From Lenzites betulinus (taxonomy: Eukaryota; Basidiomycota; Agaricomycetes; Polyporales; Polyporaceae), in contig JABYQU010000031.1 in NCBI GenBank assembly GCA_022264855.1, forward strand, positions 186,001 to 250,000: 64,000 nucleotides of DNA. Direction: 5' to 3'. Position numbers and translations under genes: made by a program. Shown here one piece after another: positions 37,906-49,428 of this stretch (position 1 is the first letter of the stretch; each line of letters opens with the position of its first letter). Below the pieces are notes generated by a model, which was not told the DNA's origin, did not search any database, and saw nothing but the letters and a program-made list of their open reading frames with translations.

Positions 37906-37916
37906 TTTTTAAAATA
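37906..37916 (+). promoter_or_regulatory. TATA-like element and CT-rich leader of the cyclin gene
   Basis: TTTTTAAAATA stands 57 bp before the ATG at 37973, followed by a pyrimidine-rich leader, the usual layout of a fungal core promoter. Confidence 0.45.
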
Positions 37917-37972
37917 CTCCCTCTCCTTCGCAGCCGTACCGTAACTCATCACATTTCATCCTACTCCTACTT

Positions 37973-40104
37973 ATGCATGGCCCCCCTCTCTCGCTCCCAC
38001 TCCTCCCGCCGTCCCCTGACTCCTCGCCAATGTCTACCGCCCTCCACCTCCCTCACGACCTCCCCCACTCCTGGGCACACTGGAGGCCCACAAAGAACGG
38101 CGCTCCCCTCACCCCGCCGCACTCAACCATTCCACAAAGACGCGTGGTAGCGTACCACAATACCCCCACCGTGCTGCCACCCATCTCGTACTTTGACAGG
38201 AGTATTTCTCGCCATTCGCCTGGTAAGCCAACCCTGCTCTCCTTTATCCGCATCAGCCCCCCTTACGGTGCGTATGAAGTCACTCCCCCTTCCGTGGAAG
38301 AGTATGGCCAATGGGACAAGCACGCCCCCGCTTCCTACCGTCTACCTGCGCTCATTGCGCCACCACGCTCGCTCGAGCCATCACCCTCTTCTTCCGTGCA
38401 GTATGAGCCGCCAGAAGATCCTTTCACTTCCGCCGCGTACAGCTTCGACTGGTTTGGCAGCGGTTCCCACCGCTCCTCGCGCTACATTGCGGAGAAGACA
38501 TGCGAGATGATCTGCTACCTCTGGTTCTCCACGCTCTCGAGCAATAACGCCTCGCCGTCCAAGCGCAACCGCGTCAACTCGACCCAGCACGCGTCCTTTT
38601 CCCCTAACAGCAATTCTTCGACCGCGACGCTGCAGTTCTCCGTCTCGCCGGCATTCGTACGTTTCATGCAAAAAGTACTCGAGACGACACAGGTCAGCCA
38701 GTCGGTCATCGTATTATCTCTACGGTACATCTACCGCCTCAAGGCGCGTAATCCATACACCTCCGGTATGGCGGGGAGCGAGTACCGGGTCGCAATTGCG
38801 GCGCTCATGCTCGCGAACAAGTTCGTGGACGAGTAAGTCAACCCTGCCTCCCCAGATCAACTCGCGCTAAGCCGTGCTTGTCTGCAGCAACACGTACACG
38901 AACAAGACATGGTCGGAGGTGTCTGGGATCGAGCTGTCGGAGGTGAACCGGATGGAGCGGGAGTTCCTGTTGGGGATTGACTTCGCGCTCTACGTGGACA
39001 AGACCACGTACGAGTCGTGGCTGAACCTGCTCAAGGGGCTCGTCATGGCAAAGGAGCGCGACGCGAAGCACTGGCAGCGCTCTCGCTGCACCGTTCGCAC
39101 TTCGCATCTCCACCGCCCACATTGTCACAGACACGCGCACGCGCACCAGTCACGTGCAGTGTCACACCGCGCCCGCTCGTCTTCGCCCAGGCGCGCCTCC
39201 ATCTGCGCCGTCTCCCATACTGCCCCGCGTCCGCAACAGTATACGCCTGCACCCCTCCAGTACCCGCCATACGCGTCCCCTGCTCCCTCCGACTTCCCCG
39301 CGGGTTCCAAGCGCTCCGCTTCTGCCGCATTCTCCCCCACCTCCGCCTCATTCCCTGCAGCACAGCAGCCTCCCGCACAGGTCGCAAAGCGGACCCACCT
39401 CACCGTCGATATTCCGCAGCCGCCTGCACACTCACGGGACAGCTCCGCATCTCCGCTCGAGTCGCTGCAGTCGTTCTCGAATCTCTCGCTGGGGCACTCG
39501 CCAGCCGACAACGGGTCCGCCCACGTTTGGCCCGCCGTTAGGCCCGACGACTACCCGCGGACTCTGGTGTCCGCATATCGCATGGACGACCAGCGCCAGC
39601 CCGTCGCTCCTCAGGTGAGCACTCATATGACTTCACCAACGCGCGCAGACACTGACTTCGCTCCAGCACCTGTACTTCTACTCGCTTGCAGGTTCGCCCT
39701 TGGAGTCTGAGGAAGAGCGCCGCTCGCGCAAGACCAGGCTGCGGTATCATGAAGCCCCCATGGCGCCTGTGCCTGCATACCAGTTCCCGCCTTCCATGCC
39801 CATGGTCGTGCAATCGGCATCGACAAGCCCGTACGAAATGCACACGTCGCTGCCAGCGCCCCAACCCGTTTTGCCGCCGTTCTCGGAGGTCTCTCAGGGC
39901 TGGATGGACGCCAACGGCGTCTCTGTCGGCGAGACCGCACAGCTCCCTCCTATTCACGTCGAGCAGCATTCCCAGCAGCACTCGCAAGCCGCCGTGCCTT
40001 CGGCACCATTTGCGAACGCGGGACCCCCAGGGGTCCACTTTTACTCTACGCTGACGCCGGAGCTCGCGCCACATTATTACAGGACGCGAGGCCGGCAGGT
40101 ATAA
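37973..40104 (+). CDS. Cyclin of the PCL/CLG1 (Pho85-type) group
   Basis: Cyclins of this group activate a Pho85/CDK5-like kinase. Three exons (37973-38832, 38888-39614, 39667-40104) join in phase to 674 residues. The cyclin box is split by the first intron: RYIAEKTCEMICYLWFS, SPAFVRFMQKVLETTQVSQS, VIVLSLRYIYRLKARNPYTS, GSEYRVAIAALMLANKFVDD, then NTYTNKTWSEVSGIELSEVN and FLLGIDFALYVDKTTYESWL. The C-terminal half is Ser/Pro/Gln-rich and disordered-looking, as in CLG1 relatives. A further ATG at 38030 is a possible start. A stop-free 57-nt segment at 38223-38279, flanked by GTAAGC and AAG, could be a frame-preserving intron. The exact subfamily is uncertain. Confidence 0.85.
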
Positions 40105-43100
40105 TTCATGGGAGTATTATAGTAGCATACGTTAGACCGCTTATCCTTGCACGGACCTTATTGCAGCATTACAGAACATATTACTTATTACGCATCGCAT
40201 TCCGCACCAGCATCCCGTACGTCCCACCCACGCTCATCACGTCTCGCATCGCCCGTAGTGCATTGTAATTGTCGCAAGAATTCCGCATTCGTCGTTATGC
40301 TGCATACATACATTCCCGCATCACCCCCTTCGAATCCCAGCACGATATGTGCGCGCGCATCCTTGCTGTCCACGTCCTTCTCGCGCATTCAAACAGAGCA
40401 AAGCGTCTATCAGTCCATCCTGTCCGCGCCCTCGCTCGCCGCACAACGCCCCTTTCTGCGGCCCGCGCCTCGGGTGATACAAGGTTCGACAATTCCGAGT
40501 CCGAGTGCCAGGCCCAGAGATCCCGCGCCCCGCTGCGTCCCTTCCCACCGGCGCAGCGAGCGAGCATCCATCAGTCCGAGTCGGCGAATATTCTAGTGCG
40601 CAATAAGCAGCGCGGCGCGGCCCCTGACGGCGTCTTGCCTGCCCACCAGCCGGCGATGGTCGCGGCGGCGCACGACGAGACTCAGACATCGGCTCCGCGC
40701 CCCCACGGCCTAAACGCGCGCGTGGACGCTCTCGCCGCATGTGCTCCCTCGCAACAGCGTCCGCCGCGTCCTCCACGCCCCACCGCGACGCCGCGCAGCT
40801 CGCCCTGGCCGCCGCCTTGCCCTGCGGCGCCGTGCGGGGCCTTGGGATCGATCTTCGCCGCACGGCACTCGTTCACGGCACTCGTTCAATTCAGCAGCAG
40901 CACCAGCAGCAGTGCGCGAATAGCACCTGCCAGGGGCCCGCACGCAAGGTCCCTCGCAGCCCGCACTTCGTCCTGGCTTAGACCCCTCACCCGGCGCCGG
41001 CAATCTGAGTCCCCAGCCTTCAATTGACAGCTCGCTGCTGTTCCAAGTGTTCTGAGCCCGAGCCCGAGCCCCGCAGCAGCCACCCTCGCCGCCTCGGCGC
41101 GAGACTGTCGCTGATGCGATTCATTGCTGCGACCCACTCTCCGCCCAAGACACTCCAGAGTTCAAGACAGGGCCCCCGTATCGACGTCCACGCTCCAGCG
41201 CGCCCTGGGCACACCCGCGCACACGCACGTCCACCGTCGCCGTCCCGCGCACACCCCAGTCAGTGGCACGCTAGTTCCGGCTGCCCGAGCTGACGACGCG
41301 GATGCCAGACATATGCATACGTCCCGCGCTGACTTCAGCCCTCGGGTCTGGCGGCCCTGCGCGGGAGGCGCGAGGAGCGCGATCAATTCGCTCCTTTTTG
41401 TGTTCGCTTGATCGTGATGACCGCTGCAGTCGCAAGTACAGTGCAGCAGCGGCGGCAAACGTCGCCAGTACTAGGGGAGATCTGTGCCGTGCAGCGGGCC
41501 ATCTCGCGCACGTAAGCCACATCTCCGCGCATACGAGACGCGACCGCCCGAGACAAACGATAAAAACGACAAAAATTAGGGGTCGCAGGCGCGATGTGCA
41601 GTATCAGACCAAGGCCTCCTGTGCGTACCTCCCCCCCAGCCCAGCGTCCATCGCGTACACACAATCTGATTCGCGCCCGGAAGACGCACATGCTGCAACA
41701 CTGCAGCCCCACTGACCTCCACCACGCCAGTGCACTGGCCGCGGCCGTATATGTGTTTATGTGCCCTGCCTGAGCACCGGCTCGCTCACGCAGGTTCAGG
41801 CCCGACGTGCCCAGCCGGAGGCGCGGACCACCATCCGAACCCCTGCGCCAAACTGACAAGTCCGCGCAATATCCCCCTCACGTGGGCGGAGCATTTGCGT
41901 TTGAGCACCAACCGAGCAGCAGGGTTGCGGCAGTCCCGGAAGCTCACACCAGTCCCCGCGTTGGGGCGGATGTATGTACGTACCTTCCTTAACCGTGCGC
42001 TCTCTGCGGTATTGGGCGACAGTGGGGACGATAGCGTTCGCGGGGGAAATGCGGCAGGGATGCGTGAGCCCACAGGCTGGCGGCGCGTTTCGAGCACTGG
42101 TAGGTTGCCAGCCGTGACGAACGCCCATCTCCGTCCGGCCTCGAGTAGTCGCGCGCAGATGCCGCACACTGGCGAGCGAACGCCTCTCGTCACCGCGCAC
42201 GATCCGCGTCGACGGATGCGGGCGTGGAGGCAGTATGTACCCCCAAAAGCCCCAGTGGCACCTCCGCCGGGTCACGGGCGTGCAGCCTGGCCGCCTCCAC
42301 CCACTGCGGCAGCAAAACTTACCAGATGAATCATGAATGTGTGATGGGATGGTGCTGACGCGGTCGCCGCTAAGCTCTATCTGAGAGGCTGAAGCAGGCG
42401 GCGCACGATGCGCGATGGCGAAGGGCCCACCGGGGGAACAGATGGACGAACTGAGCGGGGGCGTGGAGGGCGGCGGCTGTTGTGTTGCGACTTGTCAGAC
42501 ATCTGCAGCATCGACTCGCGCGCGGCCGAAGCGGTCGCGACAGGGATCAGGCTGACGGCTGCAGCGAACAGTGTTCGAACCGTTCGAACGCTGCCGCGCG
42601 TGTATCCGTGTCTGTGCGCGCACATGTGCCGGACGCCGTAACGGAGCGAAGCGTACTGGGCCTCGCTAGCGCCGGTGGTGGTTCGCAGGGGCGCGGATTC
42701 ACGGCTGCGAGGGATCAGTGGACAGATGGATGGATGGGGTAGACGAGCGGACGGACGGATGGATCACACTCCGGACGGGCGCGGGATGGGGAGATAGATG
42801 AGATGAAGGACTTAATTAGGGTTAGGCCTTCACAGAACAAGGAGAGCAGGGGAACGGGCCATGGCGTTCTGACGCACGGCGCAGTCCTGAGTCAGCGGCG
42901 GCGGTCGGGTGGGGAGCGGTCGATTGCAAAGGGGGCCGTCCGGAGAACCGGGGGCTGTTAACTTGGACCTGTACACGGGGTGCGGCGGGGAAACTGGCTA
43001 CATTCTCGCGGAGGGCTGCCTTCTCGATAACTTTGTTCGACACGCACGCAGACAACTGATATTTTATAGACAATAAGCCCACGTGGATGTGCCGTTAAGC

Positions 43101-43191
43101 GATGAAGAACACGAGGCGTCCGCACCGTCTTTGAGCTGTAGCTTGTTTGCGCCCAGCACAGGCCCGAGCTGATCAGACGAGATGAAGGAAC
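40105..43191. other. Convergent spacer, no gene recognised
   Basis: This 3.1 kb separates the stops of the cyclin (+) and the small membrane protein gene (-). It contains a CAGCAG-type run near 40900 and paired GTTCGAAC words at 42573-42590. A GGAT/GGAC microsatellite lies at 42723-42763. Open frames here overlap on both strands and carry no motif. Confidence 0.5.
42723..42763. repeat. GGAT/GGAC tetranucleotide microsatellite
   Basis: Runs of GGAT and GGAC alternate in two short blocks interrupted by about 13 bases. Confidence 0.6.
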
Positions 43192-43741
43192 TCAAAGGGC
43201 CGTTGGGGGGTCTTGCTCGGCGGCCAGCTTGTCGAGTCTAGCCTGTTCTTGTTCAACGCGGGCTACATTTGCGGCTAGGAAGCCCTGCGTAAATTGATAT
43301 CCGGAGACAACTCCGGTAACTGTCGTAGATGAACAAAGAGAAGGAATTCTGTGAGTGATTTGGTTATGCGGACGAGGAAAGGAGTTACAGGCTCACCTAC
43401 GCCGCACATGATTGTGGCATTCCTGTTGAGACGGAAGAGCTTTGAGCCGATAATGGCTAGATGAATGGCAGGGAGCGGTAAGCAAGCTGGGCCCTGGAAG
43501 CGGCGCGGAGGATACGCCGTTTGATACTGCGAGGAGAAGAAACGTACCACTGGCGAGAGCGGAGGAAAGGCCAGCAAAGACACCGTCGCGCCGTGCTTCC
43601 TGTCCGCAAGCAGTGTGAGATTCAGTATGCGGTGCGTGTGCGCAGGCTGCGACGTTGCCTTACGCGTGTTGCCCGTGCCAGAGCGGCGAGGGGAACGCCC
43701 TTGGGCGACAGAGGGCCCTTGTCTGTATTCTCCGCCGACAT
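43192..43741 (-). CDS. Small membrane protein of unknown function, 105 residues, four exons
   Basis: No single long reading frame exists here; I assembled the gene from splice signals. Exons 43741-43664, 43599-43548, 43456-43397 and 43319-43192 have canonical GT/AG introns (64, 91 and 77 nt), all in phase, and sum to exactly 106 codons. The protein begins MSAENTDKGPLSPKGVPLAA. It has a first hydrophobic stretch (GVFAGLSSALASAIIGSKLF), a basic turn RLNRN, and a second one (ATIMCGVVTGVVSGYQFTQG). It closes with a charged helix (RVEQEQARLDKLAAEQ). Two glycine-rich membrane helices joined by a basic loop resemble small mitochondrial or ER proteins, but I do not recognise the family. It shares a 196-bp divergent promoter with the ZIP4-like gene. 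Confidence 0.72.
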
Positions 43742-43937
43742 CGACGAGCTCGGACTACAACTATCCGGCGTCTATTGCTCCGCGGATACCGTGACCCGCG
43801 ACGCGTGACGTGACGCGTCTGCCTCGCGCGTAGACGCCGGAAACGGGACGCGCTCTGTCTGTGGCGTCCATCTCGCTCTCGGTGTAGCTCAACGTTCGCC
43901 ATCTGCTCTCCGTCGCCTGTCCGCGACAACAACAGCA

Positions 43938-46900
43938 ATGTCAGATAGGAAAAGAAGAAGGCTTTCTCCTGATTTTTCCGCAGCATATACCGACATCCAA
44001 TGTCCGTACAGCCCTTCTGATTCCCACCTCGCGCCGCACTCACCCTCACCCTCGGTACCTCCAGCCGTCCTCCTGAGAATCAAACCCAAACTCGGTGGCA
44101 AGCATTCAGAATACAGTTCTCTCCGTTCAGATCTTCTTCACCTGGCCGTTCTCGCCGAATCCTTGTCTAAGCACCGCCCGCGTGCCAAGAAGGACGATGA
44201 GTGGACCCGGCGCGCAGACGACTTAGACCACCAAGGTTAGCTCCAGCCACCCTCACAGCCCCAGATATCTCAGTGCTCATTGCCCCGATTCACAGGGGTC
44301 ACGCTATGGAATGTGTCTGTCATGCAGAAGGACGTCCCAGACGACGATTACCGCTCAGTGTGCGCAGCCAGTGCGTTTCCCTTTGGCTTCTTTCTCCCAC
44401 CCTCTATATCAGGCCCTGGTTGTCAGTGAGGCTCGCCGCGTTTCGTCTCATTGAGGCCGGAATAGAACACAAGCCGGGTATTCAAAGTGGGTATCGTGCC
44501 CGGCTCCGCCATGTGCAAATATACTCCGCTCACGTCCGCTTGTTCCCACCAGCCCTCATCCACGTTCTCCAGCTCGCGAGTAAGGCTGGTGCCAGTTTGG
44601 CAGGTCCGTTCCCGCGCAAAGCTCCGTACGTTCTCGAGCACGTCGATGACCCACGTGCACAGATGTAGAAGACGTCACTCTTGCTGCAGGCGTCCTAGGC
44701 TCGGCAGCAAAGGTTGTGTTTCAGGCCTACCGTTCTGGCTTCCAAGGATCTATGCGTTAACTGACAATGGCCGCGCCCAGTACGCCGACTTATTGAAAGC
44801 CGCCGAGGATCCACAGGATGAACATGCGCAGGCGCGCGCGCGAGCCATGGTGTTGTACTACAGCAGCCGCATGGAAGCCGTAAGAGATAGCGCACCTCGC
44901 GCTCGCTGTTGTTGGTTTGACTCCTCATGACAGGCGTTCCGAGAGGGTAATGATGGGGTGGCAGACTTCATGCTAGAGAAGGTCTCAGGTGCGTACTCTG
45001 CCCGCCGGCCCAGAGCGTACCGCTGCATGTGCCACCCTAGAGAGCGATCAGTACCTATCGCTTCTGACCCCGTCCGACGTGAGCGCAGCCGTCCGGTTTG
45101 AATGCATGCGGTTGCTGATATAGACCAAAGCGGAGGACACTAGCCGGAAAATTATTGGGCATAGGTAAGAACATGCTGAGATCAAGCACACCGGCAGACG
45201 CTGCTGGGAATGGTGCACGGGATACCGTCAAATGGATACAGAAGGCCTTCGCGATCATCGAGCCACTCGAGGACACGGCCGATGCCGGAGATGAACTACT
45301 GCGGGTATGTCGCCCCTCGTTCCAACATCGGCCTGCGGTGTTCACACGCTACGCTCTATCATAGCGATCAATCCTTCGGACTCTGGGTAAGTGCAATCTG
45401 GTTATTTACGTTGTCGGAAGAAACTGTATGCCGGACGCCCACGTGTCTAGCGCGGGCGTACTTCCTGTCATCTGGGCAAGATCCAGAGAACCTCGCTAGA
45501 GCGGAAGCATCTCTACAAGAGCTCATTGACTCCGTTGAGTCCTCCATGGATCACGTAAGTCCACGGACGGGGGGATACCGCTATGGGACCCTGGACTGAC
45601 AGCTGCTCCAGACTTCTCCGGAGTTTCAACAGCTTCGCTGGATGAGGGTCGCTATCCTCAAGAGACGCAAGGCGCCGCGTGCTAATCTGTTAGAGGGTCA
45701 GTTTTATTGCGGTGACAGAAGCGCCAGACGTAGTCGTTAACCAGGCTGCCACAGCATTCCGCTCCATCATCAGCCACATGCAGTACTCGGAGGGCACCAT
45801 CACTGAGTGCGTGTTCCTGCCCGCCCGGTATCACATTGGATATCCTGACATATCTGTGGAAACTTGGAAGTATTCTGCTGGAGCTCAGAAGCCTCGGACA
45901 TGACCAGTTACGTTCGAGCCTCCTTATCCCCACATCTTCTGCACGTGTGCTAACGGTCCTTCCAGGGGTTTGGTCACTGCGATACACGTACATTGTCTAG
46001 AACGTGCATTCGAGGCCCAAAATAGCTCGGGCCTGGTTTATCTGGACCGTCTGTTGGTGTCATTGATCTACCACTGTTCAAAAGATGACGACCATGCGCG
46101 AGCGCTGCAAGAACTCTCAGCTGCACTGGATCGTGAGTATATTCTTATAACAATCTATTTTTTTCGAAGAAACTTACGTTATCGGGGACTTACATAGTCT
46201 TGGACGCCAAGGAATACGAGCTCCCGAAGATACCTACAACTGCCTGTCTAACTGTAAGATATGCCTGTCACGTTACGTTATGGTTCCCTGATCATCCCTC
46301 AGTTACTCTGGCAATTCGGCGATCGGCACTACCATGCCAAACGCTGGGGAACCGCCGCCGACTGGTTTCTCATCGGAACACATCGCGTCTTTGGGTCCAT
46401 GTCGCACATATCGAATGCGAAGTGTATCCGCAAGGCGGCGCTATGCTACATCCAATGCGGCGAACACGCCCAGGCTTCCGCGATCATCCGCCGCTGCCCA
46501 CCCACGGAAGCGGCCACCCACTACGTCGCGTTGCTGATTGCGGCACATCAAGGTGAGATCCGGCATGATAGTATCATATCCAGGTCCAGTACACACCGAA
46601 TTACACAGGGCTTGAGGACGAAGGCACGTTCTTACGTTTCAGGGCACGAAGCTCTTACCCACATCTCTCGCACAGCCGTTGCAGCGGTACGGGAGATGGT
46701 CCATGCGTCAAACTTCAACAAAAGGATGTTGTTGCTCGCCACCCGGCTCGCGAATGAATCGGGCATGAAAAACCTGCTGCTCTCGGTGCTAGATGCGCTA
46801 CTAGAGGCGTCGGTACAGGTGGGCGTGGAGGCAGAGCCGGAAGCTATTACGCTCGTTCGCTGCATCATCAGGTTGGTTCTCAGAATGATGTCAGAACCTG

Positions 46901-48722
46901 CCGCCGATTTGTAAGTGAATTTACGTCGAGGGCTTTCGGCTTAGTTTTTGCTGCTTACCCGGACCTCCGCCTCCCAGGGCAGCATTCATTCCCATGCTTC
47001 TACGACATTTTTCCACCGGTACGTTATCAGCCATGAAATCTCACGCTCTTAGCCCCGTGGCTGAGCCACGCTGCCCTCGCCGAAGCTTTATCAGTCGTAG
47101 CGGCGCTCGAGACCAAGGAGGCCAACGCCGTCGGCACGAAAGATGTCTCATGGTTATGGCGGACTGCCTACAACACCGCAGTGCAGGGCTGTTCTGAATG
47201 GGAGAACCAAGAGGACAGTATCTCGGACCTCTTCGACATCGCCAGACAGGTGCGATACCGGCCCCCTTTCCCGTGCTCCGCATTCACTCCGGAGTGTCAC
47301 CTCACGTTCACGTTCACATTCGCGTAACTTAGCTCCTGCAAATTTACACGCGATGCCCCGCAGTCGATACCGACGCCGAGCTGCAGATGTTCCTGATTAA
47401 CGCCTCCTTTGCCGGCGCCGCTGGAAGAGGTAAGAAGTTCTGTCTCTGAACCCGAATAGCAGCCTGTTACATCGGTTTTGTATGCAGTGTTCGCATCGCG
47501 GCGCCAGGCATCGAACCACGCAACTGCGGACGTATGTGGATTACGCACATGACGTGTGATTCCGAACTGACGAGCAATTTTACCGCAGGCCGACCGCTGG
47601 GGTTTAGTCGCGCAAGAAGTTGCGTCGTGTAACAAATCCATAAGCCAACTTATTTCAGGGACGAACAGCCTTGATGACGAAGATATGCAGAACGCTCGAT
47701 CGTTTCTCAGCATTCTGTCAGTATTCGGAGTGGAGATTGCCTGTCGACTGAAGACTTGGAACCGTGTCCTGGAGATCATAGAGGTGAGGGCACCCCTCAT
47801 CCCCAGGATGAATGTTGACCACGCGCGAACTCCGACAGGACATCAGCCGCGCGCAGAAGGTGGACTTGAATACATTTGAAGCGATAACAGACATCCTAGT
47901 AAGTTCTCCCGTCATACGCCGCTGGTCAGATGATACTTGATGCGCCGCCTCCCACTACCAGTGGGTCGAGAAGGGTTGTCCCATAGATGGTACGGTGGTT
48001 CCTTCTTCGCATCCGCCGTTTCCTGATGCAGTCTTGTCGCCGCCGAACCTTCACCCGCCGCCGCAGTGTTATTCGCCGCACTCGAGGTGCGTTTCGCACC
48101 GCCGCGACCGCGCACGCTGCCACCACACCACCGGCAACGCGATCTAACCGGGCCGTTTCTAGGGCATCCTCCACGCCAGTCTCGATCGTGCCGCCCTGTC
48201 AGTAGAGAAGTTCTCAAGGTGGCTGAGAGCCATATGCACCATCCTGCTCTCTCGCAGCGCGCCCGCCGATCGGACCAAAGCGGTGCAATACGTCGAGCAG
48301 GCTGTTGGAGTGCTCCAGGACCATGCTGCCGAGCGAGACCCCCAGGTGCGGCCGCTGCCGTGTTCCTGTTCCCCCGTACCTTATTTACCCATTTGTGGCA
48401 GGGTTACCCCATGGATGAGCGGCACTGGCTCTTGGCGACGGCGTACAACACGGGCATCGAATGCTTACAGTACGTCGGCGGGTAATGTGGTGCAGGGTCG
48501 CGAGTACTGAGCCCGACTCGCACCCTCTAGTTCTTCCATGCTTGACGAGGCGAAGCGGTGGTTCGAGGCGGCGACGACCGTCTGCCGCTTCGTGCCGGAC
48601 GGCGAGTCTCGTGCGGAAAAGGTTTGTTCCTCTGTTGTCACCAGATTTTGCAACCTGATTCAGCCTCCGTCCCCTAGATCTCAAAGACGTACTCCCAGCT
48701 ACTCGAACGCTATTCCCGCTGA
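43938..48722 (+). CDS. SPO22/ZIP4-like TPR protein (meiotic recombination/synapsis)
   Basis: ZIP4/SPO22/TEX11 proteins are TPR scaffolds that organise class I crossovers and synaptonemal complex assembly. The gene is cut into twenty or so short exons. In-phase pieces include YADLLKAAEDPQDEHAQARA, MVLYYSSRMEAAFREGNDGV, FFLSSGQDPENLARAEASLQ, FQQLRWMRVAILKRRKAPRA and LWQFGDRHYHAKRWGTAADW. The last of these is the kind of segment typical of the SPO22 domain. It continues with NAKCIRKAALCYIQCGEHAQ and DERHWLLATAYNTGIECL. The last exon follows an intron ending CCCCTAG and reads ISKTYSQLLERYSR, fixing the stop at 48720-48722. The N-terminus is basic and Ser/Pro-rich (MSDRKRRRLSPDFSAAYTDI). Individual exon borders are less certain than the overall identity. 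Confidence 0.8.
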
Positions 48723-49428
48723 AGTAAAGGATACTCTGCTGGGGGCGAGAGGCCTTTGTGATCTACTGTCTCTCTTCCTGGGTCGCCGTCGGTGTCTATG
48801 CACTACTGCCGGCCGCCCACGATTGCTGCTCGTTGTCTCGCTTCCCGTCGACGCTCTCACTCTCTGTCGCTGCTGTCTTATTTTCTGCTCGCCCCTTCAC
48901 CGCGCCTGACTCTTCCAGCTCTGGGCTGTTTTCCCGATGTCCATGTGATGCGGTATGCCCTCCGGACTCATGTTCAACTTCAAGCGCAAGACGACGAGAC
49001 TTTCACTGGCCGGCCGATACTCGTACCTCGTTGAACCTCCCAGGAGCGAGCTTTCTGCATGGTGGCTCCAGCGGGCGAGATGCGGCGCTTGTCTACGAGT
49101 GAGACGTAATTATCTCGAGATTGTATGCTTCCATTGTGTTATATCTATCGGTCCTTTCCCCTGTACGATGTCTCTACATAATCAACTCCCACTTTGCAAG
49201 ATATATCTCGTCTTTTGGACGTATCACATCCGCGCGATACGTGTACGGCGGACGAATGCGTGAACGACGACAGAACGCTATGTCGGCGAACGACGACACT
49301 TGCCAAAACCGGAAGCGCACAATCACACAGTGCGCACGCGAACGGCGGGGGTGATATCACCGCTCACCTCAGCACCGTCCACCACCGCATCGGACACGCT
49401 GCGCCGTGCAGGACCCGCTCTGCCCACA
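48723..49428. other. Spacer between ZIP4-like gene and CUL4, no gene recognised
   Basis: This holds the 3' end of the ZIP4-like transcript and the promoter of CUL4. One open frame (plus 48955-49263) starts PSGLMFNFKRKTTRLSLAGR and could be an exon of a small gene, but nothing supports it beyond being open. Confidence 0.45.
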
